64,000 bases of DNA from Lewinellaceae bacterium SD302 (GCA_002591745.1 PDLQ01000003.1:186001-250000), one strand, 5' to 3'. Positions 45,775-54,752 are shown, counted from the stretch's first letter. A program made the numbers and translations. The notes: generated by a model not told the origin, from the sequence alone.

Positions 45775-45802
45775 TTTGGCGGTGGCCACAACTTCTACTT
45801 CC

Positions 45803-47002
45803 ATGACTTTCCTCTGCATTTCCTGTTACTTCAAAGGCGGTCCTTTCCTCAGCGCCTGTAAGGCCGCCGGCAATACCGTCTATCTGCTTACCATGAAAAA
45901 TCTGGAAAACGCGGACTGGCCCAGAGCAGATATCGACGAGTTTTTCTACATGGGAAGTGATAACAATAGCCCGGAAAACCTGAAAGATGTTGCCGCCGGA
46001 CTAGCTCACCTCATGCGCAATCGAAAAATCGACCGCCTGGTAGCTTTGGATGATTTCGATGTAGAAAAAGCCGCTTACCTCCGTGAGGAATTTCGCATTC
46101 CCGGCATGGGGCAAACCACTGCCCGTTATTTCCGCGATAAACTCGCCATGCGCGTTCAGGCCCGCGATTCGGGAGTGCCCGTACCGGCCTTTGCCGATCT
46201 TTTTAATGACGTGGAACTCACCGAATTTGCCAATAATATTGAATATCCCTGCCTTGTCAAACCAAGAGGAGAAGCCAGTGCCACCGGCATCACCAAAGTA
46301 CATTCCGCGGATGAACTTTGGCAACACGTCCATTCCCTTGGCGAAAACCGTAGGAATTATCTCGTAGAGCAATTCAAGCCGGGCGATGTTTACCACGTCG
46401 ACTCCATCAGCCACGATGGAGATATTGTATTCTGCCAGGTTTCCCGTTACCTGAGTACTCCCTTTGAAGTAGCCCACGGCGGCGGCATTTTCCGCTCGGT
46501 AAGTATTCCTTACGATCACGATGAAGCCCATCAGCTCCGCCGTCTCACCGAGGATGTGTTGCAGGCATTCGGCATGCAATTCAGTGCCAGCCACACGGAG
46601 TACATCAAAACCGCCGACGGGAAATTTGTCTTCCTGGAAACTGCCAGCCGGGTTGGCGGAGCCCACGTAGCCGAGATGGTGGAGGCCGCCACGGGCATCA
46701 GCCTCTGGTCTGAATGGGCAAAACTCGAAGATGCTAAAGCGAGAGGTGCAAACTACCAGATTCCCGAACGCCGCTATGACCAATCGGGCATCCTGGTTTC
46801 CCTTAGCCGTTTCGAGTGGCCGGATATGTCCGGATTCAACGACCCGGAAGTCGTCTGGAAGATCAATAAACCGCACCACATCGGGATGATCGTCGCCAGT
46901 TCTTCCGCCGAACGGGTCCGTGAGTTGCTGGATGACTACGCCGAACGGGTGAGCAAAGATTTCCACGCCAGCGCACCGGCTCCAAAGAAATCACTGAACT
47001 AA
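45803..47002 (+). CDS. ATP-grasp domain protein, substrate unknown
   Basis: The frame opens at 45776; ATG 45803 (MTFLCISCYFKGGPFLSACKAAG) gives 399 residues. A pre-ATP-grasp Rossmann-like domain (about 1-110) is followed by an ATP-grasp fold (CLVKPRGEASATGITKVHS, NYLVEQFKPGDVYHVDSI, FVFLETASRVGGAHVAEMVEAATG). This is the carboxylate-amine ligase type related to biotin carboxylase and PurK. Product not inferable. It is followed by a strong terminator. Confidence 0.85.
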   Translation: MTFLCISCYFKGGPFLSACKAAGNTVYLLTMKNLENADWPRADIDEFFYMGSDNNSPENLKDVAAGLAHLMRNRKIDRLVALDDFDVEKAAYLREEFRIPGMGQTTARYFRDKLAMRVQARDSGVPVPAFADLFNDVELTEFANNIEYPCLVKPRGEASATGITKVHSADELWQHVHSLGENRRNYLVEQFKPGDVYHVDSISHDGDIVFCQVSRYLSTPFEVAHGGGIFRSVSIPYDHDEAHQLRRLTEDVLQAFGMQFSASHTEYIKTADGKFVFLETASRVGGAHVAEMVEAATGISLWSEWAKLEDAKARGANYQIPERRYDQSGILVSLSRFEWPDMSGFNDPEVVWKINKPHHIGMIVASSSAERVRELLDDYAERVSKDFHASAPAPKKSLN

Positions 47003-47041
47003 AAACGAAGGGCTTTCGCGATGCGAAAGCCCTTCGTTTTT
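47001..47041. terminator. Strong bidirectional terminator
   Basis: AAAAACGAAGGGCTTTCGC and GCGAAAGCCCTTCGTTTTT form a perfect 19-bp stem with a 3-base loop. It overlaps the ATP-grasp stop codon and faces the convergent YceI gene. Confidence 0.95.
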
Positions 47042-47051
47042 AGTTTGAAAG

Positions 47052-47100
47052 TATAACTGTCGATAGTCTGGTAGTAGGTCTACTACCAAACAGTTGACCA
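47052..47100. repeat. Second hairpin between convergent genes
   Basis: GGTAGTAG-GT-CTACTACC forms a short palindrome inside ACTGT...ACAGT arms. The word GATAGTCTGGTA recurs (as its complement) in the hairpin at 57690-57755, which also lies between convergent genes. Confidence 0.5.
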
Positions 47101-47106
47101 TCAAGA

Positions 47107-47775
47107 CTATTTCTTAGCCACGATCTGCAAAACCAGCCCGACGTTATCGTTGATGATGTTGTCTTTGGCCAGGTCGGCTACGCTACCATCGGCTCCATAG
47201 TTGACGCCCCACTCGGTGCGGTCGATTACGAAATCGTTAGAGGCGATCTTCAGCATATCGCCGTCCATAGAAACGATTACGGGAATAGCGATGCTGCGGG
47301 TTTGGCCTTTCATAGTGAAGTTGCCGGTTACCTGGTGGGTTGCCGGGCCTTCGTTACCGGCGGGCACGGGCTGGGCACTTACTACGTTGAAGGTAGCGGT
47401 AGGGTATTCTTCCACATTGAAAAAGTCGCCACTTTTCAGGTGGCCTTCCAGTTTCTCTTTACCGTTACCGGCTTCCAGGTCGGTATTGGCCAGGGAAGTC
47501 ATGTCTACGGTGAAGTCACCGCCCACGATGTTATTGTTGGCCAGCGCGATACGCCCGCTGGAGATATTGATGGTGCCCTCGTGGCCGCCACCGACCAGTT
47601 TGGTGCCTTCCCAGTTGATAATGCTCATTGCTGGATCTACGGTGTAGGCAGCGGCGGCAGTAGTCGTTTCGGCTTCGGCCAGGGCTTCGCTACTTTCTAC
47701 TTTCTCGCCTTCCGGCCCGCAGGCGAACATAAGGGCGGCTAGCAAGAAAAGGCTAAATAATGAGGTGAGTTTCAT
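47107..47775 (-). CDS. YceI family lipoprotein
   Basis: ATG 47775 (MKLTSLFSLFLLAALMFACGPEG) gives 222 residues with a lipobox LMFAC. The YceI domain covers about residues 45-222: YTVDPAMSIINWEGTKLVGGGHEGTINI, FTVDMTSLANTD, KLEGHLKSGDFFNVEEYPTATF and VTGNFTMKGQTRSI. YceI proteins bind isoprenoid or amphiphilic ligands in a lipocalin-like barrel. It is expected to be anchored in the periplasm or outer membrane. Confidence 0.93.
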   Translation of the reverse strand: MKLTSLFSLFLLAALMFACGPEGEKVESSEALAEAETTTAAAAYTVDPAMSIINWEGTKLVGGGHEGTINISSGRIALANNNIVGGDFTVDMTSLANTDLEAGNGKEKLEGHLKSGDFFNVEEYPTATFNVVSAQPVPAGNEGPATHQVTGNFTMKGQTRSIAIPVIVSMDGDMLKIASNDFVIDRTEWGVNYGADGSVADLAKDNIINDNVGLVLQIVAKK

Positions 47776-47879
47776 AGTTGAGTGTTTTGGTTCTGTGAAA
47801 CAATTGTTCCAACCCCTAAACGCAGGAAGGAGCGAATTTGTTAGCAAAAGGACGTAAATAGTTGTACGTACATGTAAAT

Positions 47880-48467
47880 TTAGTTGGTCAAAACCATACT
47901 TACACGCTTTCTCAAGCTCAAAATCGTCTCATTCTCAAACCAGTCGTTCTTAGCCAACCAGATTCGGTTGCGTGGAGATGGGTGAGGCAAAGGAAAGAAA
48001 GCCGGCAAATAATCTTCGTGCTGACGCACTGTTTCGGTCAGTGTCTTTCGAGCCCTCTTTCCCAGATAAGCCTTTTGTGCGTAGGCACCGATCAGGATGC
48101 GGAGTTGCACATTTGGCAAGGCAGCCAGAATTCGATCGTGCCAGAGGGGGGCGCACTCGGGCCGGGGCGGTAAGTCGCCACTTTTTCCTTTTCCAGGATA
48201 GCAAAAGCCCATGGGCATGATGCCAAAATTATTCGGGTCAAAAAAATCGGCATCGGTTACCCCCAGCCATTCTCGCAGGCGTTTTCCGCCGTGGTCTAAC
48301 CAGGGCACTCCGTTTTTATGCACGATGGAGCCCGGGGCCTGGCTGATCAATAGAATACGGGTATGTTCTGTAAAGTCAACGATCGGTCTTGGGCCTAATG
48401 GCAAACACTCGGCGCAGTGGGTGCAAGCTCTGGCGGAGTTAAGTAGTTCAGTAGTGGGGTCATGCAT
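47880..48467 (-). CDS. Uracil-DNA glycosylase family protein
   Basis: The 195-residue protein has an N-terminal Cys pair CTHCAEC. The UDG-superfamily fold follows, with ILLISQAPGSIVHKNGVPWLDHGGKRLREWLGV (motif 1 region) and the C-terminal FPLPHPSPRN (motif 2, with catalytic-type His-Pro-Ser-Pro). It belongs to the family often annotated as uracil-DNA glycosylase family protein in Bacteroidetes. Iron-sulfur ligands of class 4 enzymes are not complete. Activity on uracil is likely but not proven. Confidence 0.85.
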   Translation of the reverse strand: MHDPTTELLNSARACTHCAECLPLGPRPIVDFTEHTRILLISQAPGSIVHKNGVPWLDHGGKRLREWLGVTDADFFDPNNFGIMPMGFCYPGKGKSGDLPPRPECAPLWHDRILAALPNVQLRILIGAYAQKAYLGKRARKTLTETVRQHEDYLPAFFPLPHPSPRNRIWLAKNDWFENETILSLRKRVSMVLTN

Positions 48468-48648
48468 GGGAGATACGGGATTACGGCAGCCTTGCTACTT
48501 TGAAGTCAAAAGAGGTAACAAATATTAGACAATTAGAACTAATCGCATATCAAAACAGCGGTCTGACAGCGTAGCGATCTAGCATTTTCATTTAATAACT
48601 AAGCGCTCTTTTCTGACTAACTAAGTAGCAGTGTTTACTGCAGAGCGC
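48468..48648. repeat. Intergenic element with inward-facing dispersed motifs
   Basis: GCTACTTTGAAGTCAA at 48494-48509 and CTAAGTAGCAGTG at 48621-48633 (one base off the consensus) bracket about 110 bp. The interior contains ACAGCGGTCT and GACAGCGTAGCGATCTAG. Closely related words in the same order occur at 54440-54634. It resembles a small non-autonomous element with terminal inverted repeats, but could be paired regulatory sites. Confidence 0.55.
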
Positions 48649-49800
48649 TCAAACCCTTTCACCCAGCTCCAATGGGCTTCCAGGTAAGGTTGCCGGTCGC
48701 CGGCCCAGCTCCTCCGCTAAAGAACAGGTCTTAAGCTGCGGTAAGACGTAGCGACCAAATAGCTCACACTCCTCTTTGTGGGGATATCCGGACAGGATAA
48801 AGGAGCGGATGCCCAGGTCCATGTAGCGAAGTAGTTTGTCCCTCACTTGATCTGGATTGCCGACTATGGCCGCTCCGCAACCGGAGCGGGCACGGCCGAT
48901 ACCGGTCCACAGATGGTCTTCCACGTAGCCGTCGTTGTCACTTCGTTCACGCATTTCAGTCTGGCGGGCAACGCCGTAGCTTTTGGCATCCTGGCTGCGG
49001 TTACGAATGTCTTCGCCCAGCTGAGCGTCGAGGTCTTTCATTAAATTTTGGGCAGCTGCCCGGGCTGCGCTTTCCGTTTCCCGTACAATGACGTGAACGC
49101 GGAGACCGAAATCCACCAACCGATCGTGTCTGGCCGCCGCCTGGCTCATATTGGTCATTAGCTCTGCGATCCGGCCCTCTGTTTCCGGCCACATGAGGTA
49201 GACATCGCAATGCTCGGCGCATAGTTTCACGCCGGGGGGAGAATAACCGCCGAAGTAAAGTAACGGACCACCATTTTGCTGGTAGGGTTTTACCGGCTGA
49301 GTGGGTAAGTCACGAAAATTGTAGAAGTCACCCTTAAAATTGATCATTTCCTCTGTCCAGGCCTGCTTGAGAATCTGGATCACTTCCCGGCTGCGTTGGT
49401 AGCGGTCCGAACTGGGCAGTTCCTCTCCCGGCAGATTACTGCTGATGATATTGACGGTGAGACGGCCGTGCAGCAGGTGATCCAGCGTACTCAGGGTACG
49501 GGCCAGCATGGGCGGGTGGATCTCCCCACAACGAACCGCGGTCAGTAAGTTCATTTGCCGTAATTGAGGAGCCAGAGCTGCGGCGAAGGTCAAGGTGTCC
49601 TGACCCACTTGGTAGCTGCTGGGGCAAAGAAGATTGCGGTAGCCAAGACGATCGGCCGTAAGTGCTACGGAGCTGGTGTTGTTCCAGTTACTGCGAAAAA
49701 GTGGGTCGCGACGCCCCAGATAACGATCGTCTCCGTTACAGATCGGGGCAAACCAGGAAACTTCGGCGGCATTGAGGGCGCGGGAACGAACGGGGATCAT
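48649..49800 (-). CDS. LLM-class flavin-dependent monooxygenase (alkanesulfonate monooxygenase SsuD-like)
   Basis: The frame opens at 49890, but ATG 49800 ([19 protein letters not shown]) is the natural start, giving 383 residues. SsuD-like features are [59 protein letters not shown] and [41 protein letters not shown] closes the TIM barrel. It uses reduced flavin and O2 on a sulfonate or similar small molecule. The divergent gene starts only 20 bp away. Confidence 0.9.
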   Translation of the reverse strand: MIPVRSRALNAAEVSWFAPICNGDDRYLGRRDPLFRSNWNNTSSVALTADRLGYRNLLCPSSYQVGQDTLTFAAALAPQLRQMNLLTAVRCGEIHPPMLARTLSTLDHLLHGRLTVNIISSNLPGEELPSSDRYQRSREVIQILKQAWTEEMINFKGDFYNFRDLPTQPVKPYQQNGGPLLYFGGYSPPGVKLCAEHCDVYLMWPETEGRIAELMTNMSQAAARHDRLVDFGLRVHVIVRETESAARAAAQNLMKDLDAQLGEDIRNRSQDAKSYGVARQTEMRERSDNDGYVEDHLWTGIGRARSGCGAAIVGNPDQVRDKLLRYMDLGIRSFILSGYPHKEECELFGRYVLPQLKTCSLAEELGRRPATLPGSPLELGERV

Positions 49801-49820
49801 AGATATGTGGTTATACCTGG

Positions 49821-50102
49821 GTGAAATACTCCGAACAATATTACGAAACATACCAGGGCCTGCCAGAGCGTTTAGTCGAACGCTATCCAAACAAGCGTTT
49901 TGATAATCATTGCTACCTCCGAATCAGTCTGGACAACACTTTCGGGGCAAAGTGGGATACTCGGCTAAAACGACCCGCCTACAAAAATCTGGAACCAAAG
50001 GATTTGAAGACGCTGCTAGATTTACTTCATCGTTATGGGCATGACGAAGACCTGTTAATGGAGCATAATGACAAATCGCTTGGCTGGCGAAGCAAAAAAT
50101 AA
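49821..50102 (+). CDS. Small conserved hypothetical protein (93 residues)
   Basis: A GTG start (49821) is used. The basic soluble protein contains [29 protein letters not shown], then [28 protein letters not shown]. No recognised domain. The strong conservation-like pattern of aromatic and charged residues suggests a real gene, perhaps nucleic-acid or acyl-group related. It lies 51 bp before pxpB and may share its transcript. Confidence 0.6.
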   Translation: MKYSEQYYETYQGLPERLVERYPNKRFDNHCYLRISLDNTFGAKWDTRLKRPAYKNLEPKDLKTLLDLLHRYGHDEDLLMEHNDKSLGWRSKK

Positions 50103-50153
50103 TTTTTCCTAGTCTGCCAAGCTTGCTACCTTGTTAGCCATAACCAAGAACTA

Positions 50154-50846
50154 GTGAGACTTCCCCGTAACATCCAAAACTATGGTTCGGACGCTTTGCT
50201 GCTAGAATGGGAGCAGGAGATCGACCCTGACATAAACATCAGCGTTCACCACTACGCCGAGGCACTGCGTGGCCATCCCGCCGTGGTGGAAAGCGTAGCG
50301 GCTTACAATTCCTTGTTGGTGCGCTATGATCCCAACCAGCTCAACGCTTATCAGTTGCGGGAATGGATTTATGATCACCCGGCTACGGAGAGCAACAATA
50401 AGCCAGGCAAGCTTCATCGATTACCCGTAGTGTACGGTGGTGACTACGGCCCTGACTTGGCGACTACCGCCAAATCCCTAAAGCTGAGCCAGAAAAAACT
50501 GATCGAATTACATACCGCTACAACTTACCTGGTTTACCAGATGGGTTTTCAGCCGGGCTTTGCGTTTCTCGGTTTAACGGATAAGAAGCTTTCCGTAGAT
50601 CGCCGTGAGACACCCCGCACAATGGTGCCGGCGGGAAGCGTAGGACTGGCTGGAAGACAAACAGCCGTTTATCCGAACTCTTCGCCCGGTGGTTGGCAGA
50701 TCATTGGCCGCTGCCCCACCAGACTATGGGATGCCAGTAAATTCAGGGCGAATCGTTTACAAGCGGGGGACCGCGTAAAGTTCTACGCCGTTCAACCCGA
50801 AGAATGGACTGCCCTCGAAAAAAAGACTGCCTCATGGAAAGCATAA
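50154..50846 (+). CDS. pxpB: 5-oxoprolinase subunit B (KipI family)
   Basis: A GTG start gives 230 residues. The allophanate-hydrolase subunit 1 domain is clear: YGSDALLLEWEQEIDPDINISVHHYAEAL, VVYGGDYGPDLATTAKSLKLS, YQMGFQPGFAFLGLTDKKLSVDRRETPRTMVPAGSVGLAGRQTAVYP and PGGWQIIGRCP. With PxpC it forms the carboxylase-like part of ATP-dependent 5-oxoprolinase. It overlaps pxpC by 13 bp. No LamB/YcsF-type pxpA is in this window. Confidence 0.93.
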   Translation: MRLPRNIQNYGSDALLLEWEQEIDPDINISVHHYAEALRGHPAVVESVAAYNSLLVRYDPNQLNAYQLREWIYDHPATESNNKPGKLHRLPVVYGGDYGPDLATTAKSLKLSQKKLIELHTATTYLVYQMGFQPGFAFLGLTDKKLSVDRRETPRTMVPAGSVGLAGRQTAVYPNSSPGGWQIIGRCPTRLWDASKFRANRLQAGDRVKFYAVQPEEWTALEKKTASWKA

Positions 50847-51697
50847 TTCGACTGGAATGTATAAAGCCCGGCGGCGGGGCTTATCTCGTTGACCAGGGTC
50901 GGGCGGGGCTTCGTCACCAGGGTATTCCCACCGGAGGGCCGGCCGACAACAGTTCAGCTCAACGTGCCCGAGAACTCTTGGATCTAGATGACGATGCCAT
51001 ACTCCTGGAGTTTACCCTGGAAGGTGGTCAATGGTTGCTGAGTGGAAAAGGGCAGTTTGCCATCACCGGTGCCGATATGGGTTGGAAGATCAACGGCCGG
51101 CCAGTGGAAATTTACACTACGATCGACATCGACGGTGATTACCTGCTAGATGGTGGTTTCGCCGAACGTGGTTGCCGCAGCTATCTGGCAATCAGGGGTA
51201 ACTGGAAAAGCCCCCGCTACCTGGGAAGTGTATCGCCCGGTTTGCCGGAAATAGAAAAAATCACCACCGGCTGGAAGGTCCTGATCGAAGGCATGGACGA
51301 GGTCGACTACAGTAGTGACCTGGATATCTATCAGCACTTACCGACATTACCGCTGACCCTGAAAGTTACGCCCGGCCCGGAGTGGCCTCTGCTTTCCGAT
51401 GAGGCCCGCAACTACTTTAAAGAAGCTTCATTTCATCTGGGTCAAAACAGCAACCGTCAGGGAGTCAGACTCGTCAGCGATCTGGACGTACCACCTCCCG
51501 GACCACAGGTCGCCCGTATGGTCAGTTCACCAGTGCTACCTGGCACGATCCAATTTCCACCCAGCGGACCGATCATTTTGCTCAACGATGCCCAGACCGT
51601 TGGTGGTTTTCCCAGAGTCCTACTCGTTGAAGATTACGCCGATCTGGATTTACTGGCACAACTGAAGCCAGGTGATAAAGTAACGTTCGCACTGTAG
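50834..51697 (+). CDS. pxpC: 5-oxoprolinase subunit C (KipA, biotin-dependent carboxyltransferase family)
   Basis: ATG 50834 (MESIIRLECIKPGGGAYLVD) is preferred over the frame start at 50804. The 287-residue protein has QDQGR-type VDQGRAGLRHQGIPTGGPADN, LEFTLEGGQWLLSGKGQFAITGADMGW, SYLAIRGNWKSPRYLGS and the C-terminal GPIILLNDAQTVGGFPRV. These match the allophanate-hydrolase subunit 2/KipA family. It works with PxpB. Its partner PxpA must be elsewhere. Confidence 0.92.
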   Translation: MESIIRLECIKPGGGAYLVDQGRAGLRHQGIPTGGPADNSSAQRARELLDLDDDAILLEFTLEGGQWLLSGKGQFAITGADMGWKINGRPVEIYTTIDIDGDYLLDGGFAERGCRSYLAIRGNWKSPRYLGSVSPGLPEIEKITTGWKVLIEGMDEVDYSSDLDIYQHLPTLPLTLKVTPGPEWPLLSDEARNYFKEASFHLGQNSNRQGVRLVSDLDVPPPGPQVARMVSSPVLPGTIQFPPSGPIILLNDAQTVGGFPRVLLVEDYADLDLLAQLKPGDKVTFAL

Positions 51698-52130
51698 TTC
51701 AACGGTTACAATCCTGATTTTTTGCGTTCACTGAAAATGGAATCCATCCGGATGGCCCGTAGAGCTTATTGTGATATCGCAACCGTCTCCCAACGTAAAA
51801 TCCTAAAATATTTGATAATTTCCTGGCTTCCTACTTAAAGTAACAAGTGCCTGATAATCAGATATTTGCACATTTCCTATTCATTTTAAAACGTTTATAA
51901 TCGTTTTTAAACGTAAGTAATCGTTTAATACACGAATACGGCTACCACCCCGCCCCATCTTTGCATCGTCGCCGCTGGGAAGCAGTTGTTCATCACGCTT
52001 TTCACGGATCACGACAAACACATTGCGCCGGGGATTTGGTGCCGCTTGTATTACGAAGACAGGCGGTGCGGATCAATCTCCGGGAATCTTTCAACCGGGC
52101 AAAACAAGAACGCCCACAAATACATTCGCC
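51698..52130. other. Intergenic region of 433 bp upstream of ssb
   Basis: Apart from the four 10-bp repeats (51891-51930) and a near-consensus -7 box CATCTTTG (51956-51963) I see no features. If that box is used, ssb has a leader of about 160 bases. Confidence 0.5.
51891..51930. repeat. Four consecutive 10-bp repeats (WCGTTTNTAA-type) upstream of ssb
   Basis: ACGTTTATAA, TCGTTTTTAA, ACGTAAGTAA and TCGTTTAATA follow each other without gap, so the WCGT core recurs once per helical turn. They end about 25 bp before a CATCTTTG box. This pattern is typical of a phased binding array for a DNA-binding protein. Confidence 0.65.
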
Positions 52131-52487
52131 ATGCAAATTCGTAACAACATCACCCTCATTGGTAACGTAGGTAAGCAACCGGAAACCGTAAACACCTCCA
52201 CCGGGAAGCCAATGCTCCGTTTCAGCCTCGCCACCAACGAATACTGGAAAGACCAGGACGGTAACCGCCAGACCCGCACGGAGTGGCACAACATCGTAGC
52301 GTTCGGTAAGCAGGCTGAGCTCATGAAATCAATGATTGGCAAAGGAGAGTTACTCGCCGTTTCCGGCACCTTGCGCTACAATAAGTGGGTAGACAAGAAT
52401 GATCATAAGCGGGTTACCGCACAAATTCATGTCGATGGTTTCGAGCTATTGACGCCAAAAAGCCAAAAAGAGCCGGTAGCGGCCTGA
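52131..52487 (+). CDS. ssb: Single-stranded DNA-binding protein, short form
   Basis: The frame extends to 52023, but ATG 52131 (MQIRNNITLIGNVGKQPE) is the start, giving 118 residues. The OB fold is complete (MLRFSLATNEYWKDQDGNRQ, TEWHNIVAFGKQAELM, LLAVSGTLRYNKWVDK). The usual flexible tail with the acidic DDDIPF-type tip is missing; the protein ends KSQKEPVAA. It is probably a second SSB (repair, transformation or phage-like role) beside a main SSB elsewhere. Confidence 0.9.
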   Translation: MQIRNNITLIGNVGKQPETVNTSTGKPMLRFSLATNEYWKDQDGNRQTRTEWHNIVAFGKQAELMKSMIGKGELLAVSGTLRYNKWVDKNDHKRVTAQIHVDGFELLTPKSQKEPVAA

Positions 52488-52595
52488 TAAATTTCACCCT
52501 TTGTTTTTTTGCTGGAAAGTCTTGGCGTGTAGGCCACACTGATTTAAAACCTTAGTGTCTTTCTCAAAACTTTGCAACCCTGACTTTCTTTAACA

Positions 52596-52630
52596 AGCCA
52601 TCCTGCTCGCCATAGCGGGATGGCTTTTTT
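52596..52630 (+). terminator. Rho-independent terminator after ssb
   Basis: AAGCCATCC and GGATGGCTT form the main stem with an imperfect inner part, followed by a run of T. It lies about 110 bp after the ssb stop codon. Confidence 0.8.
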
Positions 52631-52719
52631 AGTATTATCGTAACATTCATCAACAAATAACCACCCACCAGAACCGAGTAAATGCTCATCTGTTGCTTAT
52701 GTGTTATAACTTTAGGTTT

Positions 52720-53805
52720 ATGAATTCATCATCCCCCCTCGGCCGGCTGGCCGCGCTGTTATTGCTCGTTGTCTCCCTGGCTTCCTGCGGCAGCGACCTG
52801 GCCCAGTCCGTCACCCCGACCCCAACTGCTTTTGGCAAGATCAACGCCCTGACGGTGATCGCTGACAGCTCTCTTTGGCAGGCCGGGATTTCGGACTCCG
52901 TAGATTATTTCTTCGGGGCTCCCTACATCATTCTACCCCAGCCAGAACCGATCTTTGACATCAATTACATCAGTCCCGAGCGGCTGAGTGGCCAGCCTAC
53001 CTGGCAGCAATTGCGCAATTATATCGTCATGGCGGATCTGAGTGACGATAATTCCCCGACCACTCAAATGGTCCTGGGTGACATGACGGACGAAAAGATT
53101 CAGCAGGTCCGCCGCGAAGGATTCGGTACGGCCGTGGCCAACAACAAGTGGGCCGTCGGTCAGCAACTCATCTACCTGATGGGTAAAGACCTTACGGAAC
53201 TTAAACGAGGCCTTAGTACGGCCTACCCCGCCGTGGTCAAACGAATCAAATTACGGGAAGAGGATCGGATCGGGGCCACCACCTACTTTGAAGGTGCCGG
53301 CAACCGCAGCATTGAAAAAACGGTTTTGGAAAGGACCGGTGCTCGTCTGCGTATTCCCGGCGATTACCAGTTGGCTCCTTTAGAGGATACCTCAGTCGTA
53401 TGGTTGCGTAAAGACATTCCGGAAGGGAGCGTTAATATCATGATGAGCACGGTCCCCTATGAGAATCAGTCCCAACTGACCCGTGAAGGCCTTAAATCGT
53501 TGCGGAACCAACTCGGCGAGAAGTACATCAGCTCCACCACGCCGGGTACTTTCATGCGCATTAACGACCACGATCTGCCCCTCTTTATGGAAACCACCGA
53601 CCTCAACGGCAACTACGCTCTGGAGGGCCGGGGAATCTGGGAAATGGAGAATGGTTATATGGCCGGCCCCTTCGTCAGCTACCTCGTTCACGACCCGGAG
53701 CAGGAAAACCTGCTTTTCATCGATGGCTTCGTACACGCGCCCGGTAAGAAAAAGCGCAATCTGATGGAGGAACTTACTTATGTGCTCAGAACTACTGATT
53801 ATTAA
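52720..53805 (+). CDS. DUF4837 family lipoprotein
   Basis: ATG 52720 (MNSSSPLGRLAALLLLVVSLASC) gives 361 residues with lipobox SLASC. The body matches DUF4837: KINALTVIADSSLWQAGISDSVDYFFGAPYIILPQPEPIFD, IVMADLSD, PVVKRI-like AVVKRIKLREEDRI and RGIWEMENGYMAGPFVSYLVHDPEQENLLFIDGFVHAPGKKKR. The function is unknown; the family is restricted to Bacteroidetes. A box TAACTTTA (52707-52714) lies directly before the start. Confidence 0.88.
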   Translation: MNSSSPLGRLAALLLLVVSLASCGSDLAQSVTPTPTAFGKINALTVIADSSLWQAGISDSVDYFFGAPYIILPQPEPIFDINYISPERLSGQPTWQQLRNYIVMADLSDDNSPTTQMVLGDMTDEKIQQVRREGFGTAVANNKWAVGQQLIYLMGKDLTELKRGLSTAYPAVVKRIKLREEDRIGATTYFEGAGNRSIEKTVLERTGARLRIPGDYQLAPLEDTSVVWLRKDIPEGSVNIMMSTVPYENQSQLTREGLKSLRNQLGEKYISSTTPGTFMRINDHDLPLFMETTDLNGNYALEGRGIWEMENGYMAGPFVSYLVHDPEQENLLFIDGFVHAPGKKKRNLMEELTYVLRTTDY

Positions 53806-53819
53806 GGGGACAACTGCCT

Positions 53820-54413
53820 TTAATCGGTAGCCGAGTCCTCCTTTGCCGGCTGGCCTGCGGCGTTCCACTTTTTCCACTGCTCTTCGGAAAAAGAGTAATA
53901 CATAATCCCGAACAGGCTGAATACGGCGGCCCAGGTGAGTGAGCCGATCAATAAATTATGGGGGTAGCGAGCAAGGCCGTCGGGATAGGTAACCTTGGTT
54001 TTTCCTTCCCCCCCGTTGTCAGTCAGGGTTTCCCGCAGTTTGATCAAAGTATTAGTCTGTACCAGTTGTTCGGCGTCTTTGGCACGGTTCAGTTCAGCCT
54101 TACTCGCCTTCAGGTTCTCGTACCAAAAACCGATATCCTCAGTAGGTTTTTCGTAGAGCACGGACGTATGGCCGGAGGTAAGCCCATTTGCTTCCAGGTA
54201 GTTCAGGACAGTCGTCAGTTCGCGTTCGGCCAGTTCGATGTTGTTGGCGTCGGAAGCCAGTTTCAAATGTCCGCTCACGTTTTGGTTGAACCGGATGTTA
54301 TTCATAATCTGCCAGCCGAATACGCCGGCCGCAAAAAGAAATAGAATGCTCGCGATCAGGTATCGGCCGACGGTATTTCCGGTAGGTTTTGCTGATGGAT
54401 AGTTCATGTGCAT
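53820..54413 (-). CDS. Small two-span membrane protein, unknown function
   Basis: The 197-residue protein has an N-terminal membrane helix (YLIASILFLFAAGVFGW) and a second near residues 150-172 (LLIGSLTWAAVFSLFGIMYY). A helical periplasmic domain of about 115 residues lies between them (ASDANNIELAERELTTVLNYLEANG). No family is recognised. The C-terminus is acidic. It is convergent with the DUF4837 gene. Confidence 0.65.
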   Translation of the reverse strand: MHMNYPSAKPTGNTVGRYLIASILFLFAAGVFGWQIMNNIRFNQNVSGHLKLASDANNIELAERELTTVLNYLEANGLTSGHTSVLYEKPTEDIGFWYENLKASKAELNRAKDAEQLVQTNTLIKLRETLTDNGGEGKTKVTYPDGLARYPHNLLIGSLTWAAVFSLFGIMYYSFSEEQWKKWNAAGQPAKEDSATD

Positions 54414-54752
54414 TAGTTTTTAGTGTGGGTGAAAACTTTGCTACTTTGAAGTCAACCAGAAAGATGGAGATTAGAGATTGGATATTAGACTGCCACTGCT
54501 CATGCCAAGTGATTCACAATCGTAAATTGCTCTTTTCAATAGTGCAGCGGTCCAATTCCTGACCTCTAACAGCGCAGCGATCCAGTGTCTAACGTCTTAG
54601 AGTGAAATGACCTCTTCTTGGCTACCAAAGTAGCAGTGCTCCCGTTAAGCCGGCAGCGATCTCGACCGGTCTGGATCGAAACTCGACGAAAAATACTCCT
54701 GATAAGCTCTTGGGGTTTGCCTAATTTTGCGGCTGAAACATTTTCTATCGCG
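54414..54752. repeat. Intergenic region of 339 bp with inward-facing dispersed motifs
   Basis: GCTACTTTGAAGTCAA at 54440-54455 and CAAAGTAGCAGTG at 54626-54638 bracket about 170 bp. The interior shares words with the element at 48494-48629: CAGCGGTCC, then AACAGCGCAGCGATCCAG. A further CAGCGATCT lies at about 54655, and the E1 promoter box is at the right end. It may be a small repeated element. Confidence 0.55.
54722..54729 (+). promoter_or_regulatory. Candidate -7 box TAATTTTG of the E1 fusion gene
   Basis: It is an exact TAnnTTTG match 23 bp upstream of the ATG at 54753. No TTG is found at the usual -33 distance. Confidence 0.5.

Noticed and set aside
46001-46966. Long antisense frame of 321 codons opposite the ATP-grasp gene
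   Set aside because: The plus-strand frame has clear ATP-grasp motifs; the antisense protein has no recognisable features and is a codon-bias shadow.
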